A DNA stretch of 64,000 bases, taken from positions 8,309,470 through 8,373,469 of the forward strand of contig NW_020312867.1 in NCBI RefSeq assembly GCF_003265705.1, written 5' to 3'. The translations under genes and the position numbers were made by a program. Below, piece after piece: positions 45,166 to 57,994 of the stretch. The notes beneath the pieces are model-generated. The model saw only the letters and a program-made list of their open reading frames with translations. It did no database searches and was not told the origin of the DNA. Numbering within the stretch: the stretch's first letter is position 1; each line of letters starts with the position of its first letter. Origin of the DNA: Callorhinus ursinus. Its lineage: Eukaryota; Chordata; Mammalia; Carnivora; Otariidae.

Positions 45166-45849
45166 GACCTAGGCTGAGCAAGACAGAGACCAGAACCTGT
45201 CACCCCTGGGGAGAAGAGCATGGCTTTGGTAGGAGCCACCTTCGGGTGACCATGGCTGGTAAGCTACAGAGGGGTTGGTTTGACTTGGAAAGGTTCTGGT
45301 CAGGATGTGCTATAGGACGGGTCTTGTCTGTAGGGAAGTTCTCATGACCTTTCCAGGTCTAGTGCAGTTCATGGCACTACTTTTGCTTGGTTTGAAATTT
45401 CTCATTTACCCAGTGGCTTACAAGGAAAAGAAACGTTCGATTCCAAATCTTTATCTTATGGTGACCTGCCATAGACCACTTGTCCTACCTCTGGCAGCTC
45501 CCGTGTCCCCATCTTTTCTGTTCCTTGCCTTGTTTCCTTCCCACTTCTAGAGCTGGCCCTGTTTCTCTTTGCTTCTGTCTACTCCGTGTCCTGGGTCTGG
45601 CTGCACCAGGGCCGGGGTAGAGAGGACTACCGCAGCCACACTTCCCAGCTTGCCTGAGCTTAACAGTCTCCTGTGGTGCTTGCTCAAAGTACACAGTACA
45701 TCCTGGCCACAACCCACACCTCGATCCGGATTTCTAGGGTCGGGCTTTTAAATCTGTTTTTTTATGAGTTCCTCAGATGCTTATGGTCCAGCAAGTTTGA
45801 GAACTCCCGAGAAGGAAAGGGAAGACTCTCTATACCCTTGCCACTCAAA

Positions 45850-45990
45850 CCAGCTGCTCCGGCAGCATCACCGGGAACTTGTTAGAAATGCAGAATCCCG
45901 GGTTCCACCCCAGACTTAGTAAATGAGAATCTGCATTTTAACAAGTTCACCAGGTGATTCACGTGCACATGAAAAGTTTGAGACGCTCCA
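45850..45990 (+). mobile_element. MER5A-like (hAT-Charlie) fragment
   Basis: GCAGCATCACCGGGAACTTG, AATGCAGAATCCCGGGTTC, TTAACAAGTTCACCAGGTGA, AAAAGTTTGAGACGCTCCAG follow the MER5A order. Confidence 0.75.
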
Positions 45991-47484
45991 GTGTAATATC
46001 TGTATCGCTTCCTTTCACCTGGCTATCAGGTGCAAAGGATTCAGCCAGTCTTCTTGGTTCATGACACACTATGACTAATGTATGCAAGAACTCCCTCACT
46101 TTGTTTTTCAGGTTTTGCCTCCGTACCCATTCCATTCCCTTGCCCCCATGGGTCAATCACATGTGTTTCATGTATGTGTCTAAATATGCATGTACCCTTG
46201 TAAAATAGCATACGTTGTATCTTCAAATCATAACAACCATAATGAGGTAGTGTCGTCATTCTCTACATGAGAAAAAGGGGGTTTGAAAAGGTCCAGTAGG
46301 CTTGGCTTCCTCAAAGCCAAGCAGGAGTCTGAGCATCAGGCAGGTATGGGTATGACTCACAGACTTCCCTTTGCTGGTGTGTGGCCTTATCTGCAATGTC
46401 AGCCATACCTCTACCTTTAGGATTGTTGCAGGGTCCTACCAAATAGTGTGTCTTATAAACAGATAGTTGGAGCTCAGTGGGTGCCAGTTACTATTACTGA
46501 GGCCATACGGATGGATACAGCTGAGGGCTCAGGATAAGGCTGCCCTCCAATGCAAGAAACAAGCATTTATCTGGTGCCCACGGTGTACTCAGTTTTCCTA
46601 GTCTCGTGTAGTACTCTAGCCACCCGCAAGGTAAACACTGTTAGCAGCAGTGGTTGCCGTGCTAGGCTTGCCCCTCTAGGGATGGCAGAACCATGATGGG
46701 AACCTGGGTCAGCCTGGTTCTCAAGCCAGTGCTCTGTCGTAGAACTGCTGTACCCAGATCCCCACACCCTCTCCAGGGGAGAAGCACGGATCTCTGTGCA
46801 AAACCCATTCCTGAAGCTGGAAGTCTCCTTCCCGTCCACGGCCCTCCCCCCTCAGCTAGGCTGAGTGTTAGAGGAAGGGGCCATCCAGGTTCAGCACCCT
46901 GGTCAGCACCATCCTGCTGTGCAGCTGCCTCTGGGCCAGGGTAAGCCTAACCATGGTGGCTGCTCTCCAATCCAGGATGGCCCACTCCTGGGGCAGGCAG
47001 GCATCCCTAAGAGAAAGGGACCCGGATCTAGGTGTTCTGCTTCCAAGACAGTCCTGCCCTCCCCTCCTTCAGATTAGAATCACAGGAACTCAATTTCATC
47101 CTGTAGGCTTCCTGGTTCCCAGGACATAAATTCAAGTGAGAAGCCTATGAAGAAGAGGGGGACAGGCAGAGGGCCTGAGCCATGGTGATCCTGGGCAAGT
47201 CCTGCCCCCCTATGGGTTTCCGCATCAGTAAAATGGGGTTAAAGGTCGACCTGACTGTCTCTAAGATCCTGCCCATCTGTGAGAATCCATGATTCTAAAG
47301 GGGCCATGGGCCTGGCCCAGTTCAGTACTCCACCCACCTCCTGCCCTCCACCTCTCCCCCACAGAGCTTCCCAACACACTGAAACTACAGGCCTCAAAGT
47401 GGCAGCCCACGGCCCAGATCCACCCACCAACATGCTCTTGCCCGCATGTTATTAAATGTAATAAGAGGCATGACGGCATATTAT

Positions 47485-47670
47485 TAAATTTGAGTCTTGA
47501 CTCTGCTGGGCACCAGCCTGTGTGACCCTGGGCAAGTCACTTAACCTCAGCTTCCTCATCTGTACGATGGAGGTAATGACAGCACCTACTCTGCAAGGTG
47601 GTTGTGAAGTTTAAATGAGCTACTAGAGGCAAATGCTTAGAAGAGTGCCTGGCAGAGAGAGAACACGGTA
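47485..47670 (+). repeat. MIR SINE
   Basis: GTGACCCTGGGCAAGTCACTT, CTCAGCTTCCTCATCTGTAC, AGAGTGCCTGGCAGAGAG: a well-preserved MIR core. Confidence 0.85.
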
Positions 47671-48279
47671 TTTCACTCACAAATGGGATGACTGACGTGT
47701 GTAATGCATAACTGGTTCAATGAAAGGTACAAACACAAAGTGTTTTCTGTCATCCAGCTGACCTCTGCCAACGCCCCCTTTCTCATCTCCGCATCTACAG
47801 CCCAACCAATAACCACTGATCTCTTTGACTCTCAGACTCGGTCCAGTCCAGTTAGAACTGCAGGTGCAGGAGGTCTCCCCTGACCTCTTTTAGACCTTTG
47901 CTGCTCCTCTGTGGTAGAATGAGAAGGAAAACAGAAAAGCCAAGTGTCTCTTCACTGGCCTGATGCGGATGGGGTCGGGGGGAGGCGCTCTTGCTCTAGT
48001 TCATACTAGGTGATTTGGGTGGGGTTTTTGATGTGGGGTCCCCAGGTAACAGCAGGCATAATTTTGGGGGGGGGTGATGAGAGCTTTGTCCTGGATCCTC
48101 AGAGAGGATGGGAGCTTCTGTCTACACCAGAGGCTCACAGCCCATCTGCTTCTCAAATTAATGTGCTGGCTTCACAGCCACCTGTGCCCCGCCACCCACA
48201 GTTCCAGCCTCTCCTCCCCTCCCTGCACCAACACTCGGAGCCCCTCCAGCCACAGGGTCCTCCATGTGCCTAGAACACC

Positions 48280-48540
48280 AGGAGGGAAGGCAGGACTGCC
48301 CTTCCTCCCCAACCCCACTGTCCCTTCAAGCCAGCACAGGCCACTTCATGGCCTCCCACATCAGAAATTTTCCAGGGCAGAAACAGACCTCATTTCCTCG
48401 TTCACAAACACCTCCTGAGTTCCAGAAGATGTATCTCAAGCCCTTTCCAGAGTACTCTCTACGTTTTTCATCTGTTCAGTACTGTATCTCCAAACCTAGC
48501 AGAGAATTGGAGCTCAAATCTTTATTGAAAGAATGAGTGA
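48280..48540 (+). mobile_element. L2 3' end, sense
   Basis: Ends TCTTTATTGAAAGAATGAGTG, the usual L2 terminus, preceded by diverged L2 tail sequence. Confidence 0.5.
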
Positions 48541-49739
48541 AGGATCTCGGATGGCCAGCACTCAGGTGGTCTTCAGGCCTTGCACTTCCAGACTCCAGCC
48601 AAGAGGCAGAGGTCGGTCCACTTGTTGAGGGCGTACCCATCTCTCGGGAGTGACTTAGTAAGCCCCGGACAGGGGGCAGGGGGCGGATATCTGGGCCCGG
48701 CGGGCGGCATCTCATCAGACACTCCCGTGTCCTCCGTTTTGCCTCACAGTTCTCAGGCCATGGGATGATCCCTATCAGCATCCTTCACCCACAATGTCCA
48801 GATACCCAGTTGCTCTTGACCGATCAGGAGCTCCGGCAAGCCTGAGCCCATCCACCACAGGGCACCAGCCAGCCAGAGCTGAAGCAAGCGCCCCTTTAAT
48901 CCTGGCACCGCTGACCACGGCCTCCTGCTTTCCTTCGTGAATGTCACCTGCTGAGCCCTGCAGGCATGGGCATGTGGGCTCTGCTTTCATCTGTGATGGG
49001 AGAGGCTGGGGACTCTCAGGAGGGGAGTCGGGGGTTCAAAGGGAGTCAGCAATAGTAACAACTCACCTGTGGGCCCCTAACCCCCAGGAGTGGCTTCAGT
49101 GAAAGAAAGTGTGGACACGAAGAAAGGAGCCAAAGAGGAGGAGGAGAAGAGTTGGGAGAGGGAGGGACATGGCCTTTTCTGAATGTCCTTGACACTAAGT
49201 CAGTAGTGGCCCAGATGCCCCAACCCCCGGGAAGAGGTCAGCATGGCAGCCCCTTCTTCCCCTGCCCTCCCTATTCCCCCCGGGGCCAGCTTCCCTGCCA
49301 GAAGATCCTTCCACTCACTAATCTCCCCCTAGGCCCAGGTGAACAGCAGCCAGCACCTGACCTTGGCAGCTTGAGGGTGCAGAAGGAATGGGCTGATGAG
49401 CTGGAGCCTGGAGGTCGAGGTCATGTCCTCTGGCTGTGGCTGGAGACCACAGTCCCATGGGCTGGCCTCCCAGTGCCAGTGTCACCCCTACAACACATCT
49501 GCCATCAGAAGAGACTTCCTGCCACACACATCTGCAGGCGGTCATGATGGTCGGCAGTGAGCTCTCTCCGTGTACCAGGCCCCGGGCCCTGCCCTATACA
49601 GTGCAAACTCAAAAGAGTCCTCATAACAACTCTGTGAGCTGAGGACTGTGGTCACCCCATGATGACATGCCTGCCCTTCAGCATGCTTCATTGCAACACT
49701 CCAGCACAGAACCTCCAGACCCCCTTCCCTCACTTCCCC

Positions 49740-49940
49740 CTCCCCAGTAAACCCCAGGCTTTGTATGCCACTAAGCCTCTGCTCATGCTGTTCCCCTGCC
49801 CAGTATACCCTTCCTGTTCCCTGCGTCGGACACTCCTCATATCAGACACTGCCTCCCTATTTAAGATTCCTATTAATCGTCATCCCTTCCAGGAAAGCCT
49901 TTTCTGACCCCAACTCAATCAGATACTTCCTCCGCACACT
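49740..49940 (+). mobile_element. L2 3' end, sense
   Basis: CTCTGCTCATGCTGTTCCCC, CCTTCCAGGAAAGCCTTTTC and CTGACCCCAACTCAATCAG match the L2 tail. Confidence 0.7.
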
Positions 49941-49944
49941 TGTT

Positions 49945-49982
49945 TGTGCGTGCACGCGCGTGCGCGCGCGCGCACACACACA
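49945..49982. repeat. alternating purine-pyrimidine run (Z-DNA-prone)
   Basis: About 38 nt of strictly alternating TG/CG/CA dinucleotides, including long CG steps, which is the classic Z-DNA-forming composition. It directly follows an L2 end. Confidence 0.85.
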
Positions 49983-50119
49983 GCCTGATGCGCACTGTCG
50001 TTTCCCCAGGCAGTCTGTGACTAACTTAGGGGCAGGGGCCATGTGTCCCCACAGTGTCTTGCCCAAGGAAGAATGCTGGTTAGATGCGAATGAATGTGAA
50101 TAGCTAACTGTATTGGCTT

Positions 50120-50290
50120 TACAATACAAATTGGCCAAGTGCTTTACAGGTATGCCTTCTGGGGAAGGTGCTGTTATTAGCAGCCTGTTTTACGGTTGAG
50201 GAAACAGAGGCTTGGGGACGTCAGGCATCCACCAAGCCTCCTGGTAATCAGACTCCGGAGCCAGTTCCCGTATACTCTTACTGGATGGGC
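50120..50290 (-). repeat. MIR SINE, reverse
   Basis: AGTGCTTTACAGGTATGCC, TTTTACGGTTGAGGAAACAG and a following AGTTCCCGTATACTC fit a reversed MIR. Confidence 0.6.
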
Positions 50291-51399
50291 CATCTCAGTC
50301 GACCCCCTCCATGAGGGGCCCTGCCCCCAAACCTCTGAAATCTGAGTAGGGACAAAGCTCAGAAGTGCAAGGCCTCTTGGGAAAAGGAAGGCAGTAATCC
50401 TGCCACCTGCAGCACCATTCAGATATCCTGGGCCTTCTCGTTTGCTCCTGGATGACATGACGCAGGAAGATGAATGATCTGGGGAAGAGGGTATTTGGGC
50501 CGGAGACAAGAAGATAACAGAGGGCCAGGCTCTGGCCATTGGGATGTTGGCTCTCCTTGAAGAATGGGGGTTGGAAGCTGGGGGAGCCTCTTGTTGAAAT
50601 CCTCCCCAACTCTACTATGCTCCATCCCTAAAGATACCCAACACCTGACCGGTCATCTAACATACCTGCACTAACAAGGAGCTCCACTCCAACCAGGACA
50701 AGGTCTCAGCAAGCTTCTCCCTCCCTTAGCTGATATCTACCTCCTTGGTGACATCAAGGGGAATCTACTCTCTCCCACAGAAACCAACAGGCCCAGATGG
50801 AGGGCATCTCCTTGAGTTTGTCAGTGCCACCAACACCCTACTTTCCTCACAGACAGAACCCATAGACAGAACTCCAGCTCCTCTGGCTTCATAATGCCTC
50901 CCTCCCCCTCCCTCCTCCTGCCCCTCCAAAGCTCTCCAGACATGGGGAAACATGCTCTTTACTTTGGAATGCCCTCTGCTTGTGTTTCCTGATCTCCTCA
51001 GTCCCCAGACAAGGCAGAGTGGAAAGGTTTCCAATTTCATTCTGGAGGACCAGAGAGGCAGTGATTGGCCCATAGGCCCCTTAGGAAGGGGTGACTTGCA
51101 GGACCCAGCTCATCCGGTCCCCAGCCAGGACCACACAGTCTCCTCCCCAAATGCCAGGTGGAAACACTCCACGGACATCTTCCCCCCTCGGACCCACAGG
51201 GAAGCAGGAAGGATAGAGACACCACCATCACCTGGACAGGGGAAATTTGACTATTGCTGTGAGGTTAGCATCCTGGGAATTGCAAGGCCTGTGACTTCTG
51301 GAGAAAGAGAATACGTTCTCAATAATCCAGGGGTTGCTGTGGCTTGGAGCTGCTTCGAGAGGATGTGTCCTGGCTTCTGAGCTAGGTCAGACAAGAGGA

Positions 51400-51495
51400 A
51401 GTCGTGTGTACGCGTGTGCACAGGCCTGCACATGCATGCACTCGTGCACAAGTATGTGCTCCTGCACGTGTGTAGGTGTTAGGTGTGTGCATGTA
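51400..51495. repeat. imperfect GT/CA-rich low-complexity sequence
   Basis: Interrupted alternation of TG, CA and CG steps (GTGTGTACGCGTGTGCACAG and similar), a degenerate dinucleotide repeat. Confidence 0.75.
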
Positions 51496-51649
51496 CCGAG
51501 GGGGACGTTTTAAAGAGAATCCCAGAGAATCCCACTATCTCCCTCCCACCCCTAGAGGGGATTCCAGGGGGTGAGGCAGGGGCTGTGGGTCTCTGGGACC
51601 CTGCCCAGGGAGGGCCTGGGTGCAGTGCAGCAGGCAGAGTTAGCTTGGG

Positions 51650-52420
51650 TTACATTCATTCACTGGACACGGAACACCTACCAGGTGTCAAGCACTGTTC
51701 TAGCCCTGGGCCCTCCTGTGGCTTGCAATCCAGTGGGGGAGGTGGTGGGAGAGAGAGACAGTAAGTATAAAACACAGCAGTGGCGATGAGTGCTCTGGAG
51801 AGAAATAAAGCAGGGAAGGAAACGTGAAAATGAGGTTGAGATGAGGGAAGGGTGCAATTTTAAACAGGCGGTCAGCAGAGGAATCACTGAAAAGGTGGTA
51901 TGTGAATAAAGCCCCTAAGGAGATGAGCGAGTGGGCCTTGCACATATTAAGGGGAAATGCCTTCCTGGTAGAAGGAGCAGCAAGTACAAAGGCCCTGAGG
52001 TGGGGGGTGTGCCTGGCAGGGTTGAGGAACGGCAAGGAGACAAGTGTGGCTGTAGTGAGCAGAGAGGCAAGGAAGGGGTGAGAAGTAAGGTCAGAGAGCC
52101 ACAGGGGCCGGATCGTGTAGGGTTTCATGGGCCACCATGGGGGACGGACCCACATCTAGGGGGACCTGAATTTATGCAATTTAAGGGGCCGTCCTTTAAA
52201 AAAAATCAAAATTACAAATAAAATTTTGACTCAGGACTTTGGAAGGTGCCTGGGGCGAGTGAAGGGCCTGGACAGTACATCCACTTCTGGTCAGAAGGAG
52301 AATTTTGGCTTTTGCCCAGAGTAAGAGGGAGCCATAGGAGGGTTTTGAGCAGCGGAGTGACCTGACCCAATTAAATCTGTCTGGCTGCAAAGTGGGAGAT
52401 GAACTGGGCACAGAGGGTGG
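51650..52420 (-). mobile_element. L2, reverse, long fragment
   Basis: AGCAGCAAGTACAAAGGCCC, TGAGGAACGGCAAGGAGAC, GTGTAGGGTTTCATGGGCC and GGAGCCATAGGAGGGTTTTG are the reverse complement of L2 in order. The left edge near 51650-51760 is MIR-like. Confidence 0.65.
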
Positions 52421-53862
52421 ACAGGAGAGAAATTAGAATAGCAATGTGCAATGTGGAGCAGGTAATTGTGGCCGAGGACTGGGCAGGGAGCAGATTCCTA
52501 ATGTAGAACCAACCGGATGTGCTCATGGGTAGGATGAGAGGTATGAGAGAAGGCAGGCAGGATACGGGCCCCGAGGTTTCAGGTCTAATCCAGTTATCCC
52601 TAACTGAAGTGGGGAAGGAGGGATCTTAGTGACTGGACCTCATACCTCTCCCGCTTCGCAGAGAAGACAATAGAGGTGAAGCAGCTTGCCCAAGGTCACA
52701 GAGCCCGGTTTCAACGCCAGGTTTACCAACTCCAAAGTGGATATCAAACACACTAGGGAAGCAAGGTTTGGGGGACCCCAGTAGCATGTCGGGTAGGAGA
52801 GGCAGTTCCTGCACGTGAGGCACGTTCCAGTGACCACAGGGTCCCCTGGGACCACATCACACCTACCCCCCCCAAAAAAACCTACAAAGAAAGTTCTCGG
52901 CACCCTGCGCCATGCTCCTCCCTGATTCCTTCCTAAATCTGTTTCTGCCCCACTGGCTGGGAGAGCTCAGCTGTAGTCTTGGGGAAATGTTTTTGGCACC
53001 GCTCAAGTTTTCTTAATTTACTGACAAGGTAATCACTGCCTCGATCCATTATACACATTTTCTAAAGGAGTTTCTGCAGGAAGATGCAAAGCAGGCTTCT
53101 CTGGCTTCGAGCAAACCTGGGATTCCCAGGATTCCACTTCCAACAGATTTAGCCCCTAAATACAATTCACTGCCTTTAAACTGATAGGCACTGATGGTCC
53201 CAGATGCATCTACTCAACAGTTTGGAGTCAAATGAGCCCCCGCCGTCATGGTAGTCCATATGGCTTGGACCAGTATTTGTATTACCATCACTGTAGGGTT
53301 GGAACAGCCCATCATTTGGGATGTTCAACTCGACTTTGTGGTTTACCTAGAACGGCTCCTGTCACTCTGTGCACCCACTCCTCCTCTGGAGCACGGGTGG
53401 GGGCAAGTGACACATCAGGGAAGCCCCTGACTTGTGCCTCTTTTACCCACTTGAGGCTTTGTTCTTTTCAAACCGCACCCCTTCAACGCCAGGAACGGAA
53501 CCCCGCAGGCCACGCTGAACAGCCCTTGTCCCCTCCAGTCCTCCCCCAACCCCTCTGCTCCTGGTAAAACCTGCCAGGAGCAGATATTTGATCTGTCCTA
53601 GAAGCTGTGATGTTACATTGCCCAGATGTTCAGCTCGCCGGAGCAAAGGCTCAGGTTACAGCTAATCAGGACTGCTCTAGCCTACAGACCCCATTCCCAC
53701 CCTACCCTCTACCTCCAAGGAACAGTTAGGATCCAGGGCCCACCTGGCCAACTGAGATGGAGTGAGTAGGACCTGCGTGGGGTCAGGGGGCTCATGGAAA
53801 TGACCCCTTTAGAGTCTTCACACCAGTGGGGCCTAGAAGGCACATACTCTCCAAGCCCCCTA

Positions 53863-53890
53863 GGGCCGTTCACACTGGGCCGTTCACACT
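53863..53890. repeat. 14-nt tandem repeat, two units
   Basis: GGGCCGTTCACACT occurs twice head to tail, followed by GGGCG. No known function. Confidence 0.9.
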
Positions 53891-54903
53891 GGGCGATGCC
53901 TCCCCCAGTCCTCAAGCACCTTTATCTCCCTGCCCCCTAAGGCCCACTTCCTTTCCTTGTCCGTAGTTTGAGTCTGGACTGAGCCTACAAACATGCCACA
54001 GGAAAAAACGGAACACACAGTGGTCAATAGGAGCTTCCAGGCCACCAGAACGTGCCTGATTTCTCCCCACATACACTGGGGCTCGCTTTACTGCTAAGGG
54101 GGAGAAGGGAGATTACAAATTCAGCATTAAAAAAATTTTTTTCCTGCTACGTGAATAAGGTGAGGCCCAGAGACATAATATTGAGAAGGGGGAGGTATTG
54201 GAAGCCCACATCATGTCCACGGAAATACAACAAAGCCCTCACCCTTTCTTGTATGAAAGAGCCCTCTTGTCTGTGCACTTGACCTTGCAAGATAATGTGG
54301 ACTTGAACCCAGCCTAACCAGGGGACTTAGGGGGCTCTTTGGCAGGACTGTGTGGGCTGCTACATGTATGACAGTGGGGGCCACCAGAGCCGGGCCAGAA
54401 AATGGCACCGAGAATGGTGAGCAGCTGCCGGACACCCTCCCTTCCTGTAGGAGTGGCCAGAAGCAGAGATTTACGGGGCTCCCATTCCTAAGGCAGAACT
54501 GGAGGGGCCCCAGGGATCATCCAGTCCAACCCTCTCACTTCACAGGCAGGGGGGGACTGAGGCCTGGAAAGGGGATGGTCACCTCAGTGCAGACTTCTCC
54601 TCTCGTCAGGAAGCCACCTCCCAACAGACGGTCAGGGCTGAAAGGGGGTCCCTCCAAGGTCGCCCAACACCCACACTTGGCTGATGAGGACCGCAGAGAT
54701 CCCGGAATTCCCCAAGGCATGAGGAACAGGATGGGCAGCCTTTCAAAGGGCTCTCAATCCTCGGAAATGCCAAGAAACCTCATCCTCCAAGGGCAGTGGT
54801 TTCCAAACTTTTGTATTTTTAGCAGCAGAAGCCATCCTCCAAACAAACCTTAGGCAAAACCTCAAGCTGCAAACAGATCAGGGGGCCGCTCTCCCACGTG
54901 CCA

Positions 54904-54930
54904 CCTGGGCCTGGCCCTGGCCCTGGCCCT
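54904..54930. repeat. hexamer tandem repeat
   Basis: Four CTGGCC-type units (GGGCCTGGCCCTGGCCCTGG...). Lies in the expected TMEM74B 3' UTR or just beyond. Confidence 0.9.
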
Positions 54931-55046
54931 GGGACTCCCCCCTTCCAGCACCCACCCAAGGCTCCTTCCGCAGGGCCCTCCGTGGAGCTCAGTCTGCAAC
55001 CCCAGGCTCTTGGGGGCCCAAGCAGCCACACAGGGTGGGCTCTTAC

Positions 55047-55946
<900 letters not shown>

Positions 55947-55964
55947 TCAGACAATGACAGAGTG

Positions 55965-56345
55965 GTGCCATCCAATCCAGGCCAGGACCCTGCTTCACCA
56001 CTGGCTGGCACACGGCTTTGGGCAATTTACTTATCCTCTCTGGCCTCAGTTTCCCTGTCTATTAAGTGACAATAACACTACTCCTCCCTACTTAATGGGA
56101 CTGGCATAGGAATTGAGATCATCCATACAAACGACTCAGAACAGTAGGTGCTCAGTAAGTTATCATTCAGACAGTGGACATCAGGTTCAAATCCCAGCTT
56201 CACCACTCCAACTTGGACAAGCGACGTGACCCCTCCAGATTCAATGTTCCCATCTGTTAAATGGGAGTAAGTGAAATGCCTCCTTCCTAGGGTTGATGCG
56301 GGGATTTCATAAAATAATGTGAGGCCGCAGCCAGTTCAATTAATG
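55965..56345 (+). repeat. two MIRs in tandem
   Basis: First copy: GGGCAATTTACTTATCCTC, CTCAGTTTCCCTGTCTATTA, GTAGGTGCTCAGTAAGTTA. Second copy: GTTCAAATCCCAGCTTCACC, CCCATCTGTTAAATGGGAG. Confidence 0.75.
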
Positions 56346-56349
56346 GCCA

Positions 56350-56610
56350 CTGTCATGATGAAATGAGGGTGACTGCGGGCACGGGGAGGGGCAGAGCTGA
56401 GGACGATGGTGTGGGGACAAAGAGGAGAAAGTCAAGGAAGTTTCTAGGAGTTGGTGGCATTTGAACCAGACCTCCGAGGATGAGTGGGAAATCCCCCAGC
56501 TGGGAGGGGCTGGGGAGGTGGGGGGCGAGGGCATTCTAGAGAGGGGTGCCTCAGAGGCCAGCGGGGACCAGCTTTCAAAGGACTCTGGAAGCCAGGCCAA
56601 GGAGCCAGGG
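56350..56610 (-). mobile_element. L2 fragment, reverse
   Basis: GTGGCATTTGAACCAGACC, GAGGGCATTCTAGAGAGG is the reversed L2 3' tail, diverged. Confidence 0.5.
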
Positions 56611-57005
56611 AGGCAAGGTGTGGGCGCAGAGAGGGCTGATCTGCCTAGGTTTCAGGAAGCTCTCTCGGGCTCCTTCCGGCATGGAAGACAGGACTGGAAG
56701 GAGGAGAGCGGAGGTCAGGGGTCCAGGGAGGGATCTGCTGTGGTCAGGGGTGGAGGGATGGTGGCTGAGAGGGCAAAGAGGAGGGAGCCCATTTGAGAGC
56801 CGTGACTGAGGTCAAAGCCGAATGCCTTTATGGAAGTAGAAGATGGCGGGGGGACCTGGATGGGAACCACGGAAGGGGAGCTGAGGCGGCAGGGGGAAGG
56901 GGGCAGTGTCTGCTCAAAGAGGAGATACCCCACCCAAGTACCCGGACACACCTCCCCACACCCAGACGGCACACGTGCATTCCCGCCAGAGAATGCCAGT
57001 TTCAG

Positions 57006-57099
57006 CCAATGGACCATATTTGGCTTGTCGAAGTTTTGCTTTTTTGCTGTTTTTGGTCTGTTCACTTGTTTTTGAAGTAGTTGCCCAGTATATAAAAAG
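57006..57099 (+). promoter_or_regulatory. CCAAT, CArG and TATA-like cluster
   Basis: CCAAT at 57006-57010, a perfect CArG box CCATATTTGG at 57014-57023 and TATATAAAAAG at 57089-57099 stand in promoter-like order on the + strand inside the TMEM74B intron. The surrounding sequence may belong to an old repeat, in which case the arrangement is accidental. Confidence 0.3.
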
Positions 57100-57491
57100 C
57101 AAAAGATTTTACATTTTAAACTCTGGATTCCTGGCTTCGCTTGCAAAATGGAAGAATCTGGCCAACATAGGCCCTCATTCCCTCACAACCACCCTCAGCT
57201 GGAGTGGATGATGCGTCCTCCCTTTGGTAGATCCAGTGCTGCCCCCGCTCCCAGCTCCCACCTCAGGCCCCTTTCCCACCTGGCATCTAGAACTCCTGAC
57301 CTTCTCTGTACCCACCGACATCCTGGGGGCACACATACCCAGGGCCCGGGCACACAGACCCAAGTCCCCGTGCTTACAGAGACCCCCAGATACAGAGTGG
57401 CTCGCACACCCTGGTATGTCTACACACACATATACAAGTGATTCTAGATGTTTCTCTGCATTCCCACACCTGAGTGTATTCTCCTGTGTTC

Positions 57492-57540
57492 TGTGTGTGT
57501 GCGTGCATGCGTGTGTGTGTGAGAGAGAGAGCGAGAGAAA
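57492..57540. repeat. compound GT/GA microsatellite
   Basis: TGTGTGTGTGCGTGCATGCG, then (GT)n and (GA)n with interruptions. Confidence 0.92.
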
Positions 57541-57959
57541 GAATATGAGCAAATGAAGTGCAAATGAATGGAACGAATGAATGAATGAAACTCAGAGAGC
57601 CTCAGTGCAAGAAGGCACGTTCTTCAATCTTTCTGATCTTCCCTCCAACGTGGACTTTGCAGCAGATACCTCCTCTTAGCACACGCAGGGCCTTTCATGT
57701 GAGTACAAAGCCTGTTTCCACTTACAACCCATTCCTACCACCACGTCCCTCTTTCCCGAGTTCCAATTTAATAAACGTTTGCTGAGCACCCGCCCGCCCT
57801 ATAGCAGGCACTTCATTCGGGAGTCTCTCCTGTAACCTTTACCAGCCCCATGAGCAGGAATTAGTATCTCTGCTTTACAAACCATGGCAGGACCCCTGGC
57901 ATGCATGTGGGGGCCAGAGTTGAATACGGTTTCCCTAAGAATTGTTATCACCTACACAC

Positions 57960-57994
57960 CTGCAAACCCACATTCTCTGCACCTGTGGCATCAT
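57960..57994 (-). other. TMEM74B: candidate short 5' exon of TMEM74B
   Basis: On the reverse strand two ATGs (57994, 57991) precede a donor TTTGCAG|GTGTGT (GT at 57959-57958). As recalled, the human protein starts MPPAQGYEF before the AAAKG junction, and the nucleotides here resemble what would encode it. As written, however, neither ATG is in frame with the coding exon: 35 nt leave two bases where one is needed. This could be a frame-disrupted or unused start exon. It is speculative. Confidence 0.25.

Larger units (their letters stand above)
45166..55046. other. intergenic region between PSMF1 and TMEM74B
   Basis: Nearly 10 kb without a supported gene. Recognisable pieces are a MER5-like fragment (45850-45990), a MIR (47485-47670), L2 3' ends (48280-48540 and 49740-49940, +), a purine/pyrimidine alternating run (49945-49982), a MIR (50120-50290, -), GT-rich sequence (51400-51495) and a long reversed L2 (51650-52420). 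Short tandem repeats lie at 53863-53890 and 54904-54930. The TMEM74B 3' UTR should occupy the right end, but I see no clear TTTATT (reverse-strand AATAAA) within about 1 kb of its stop. Confidence 0.6.
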
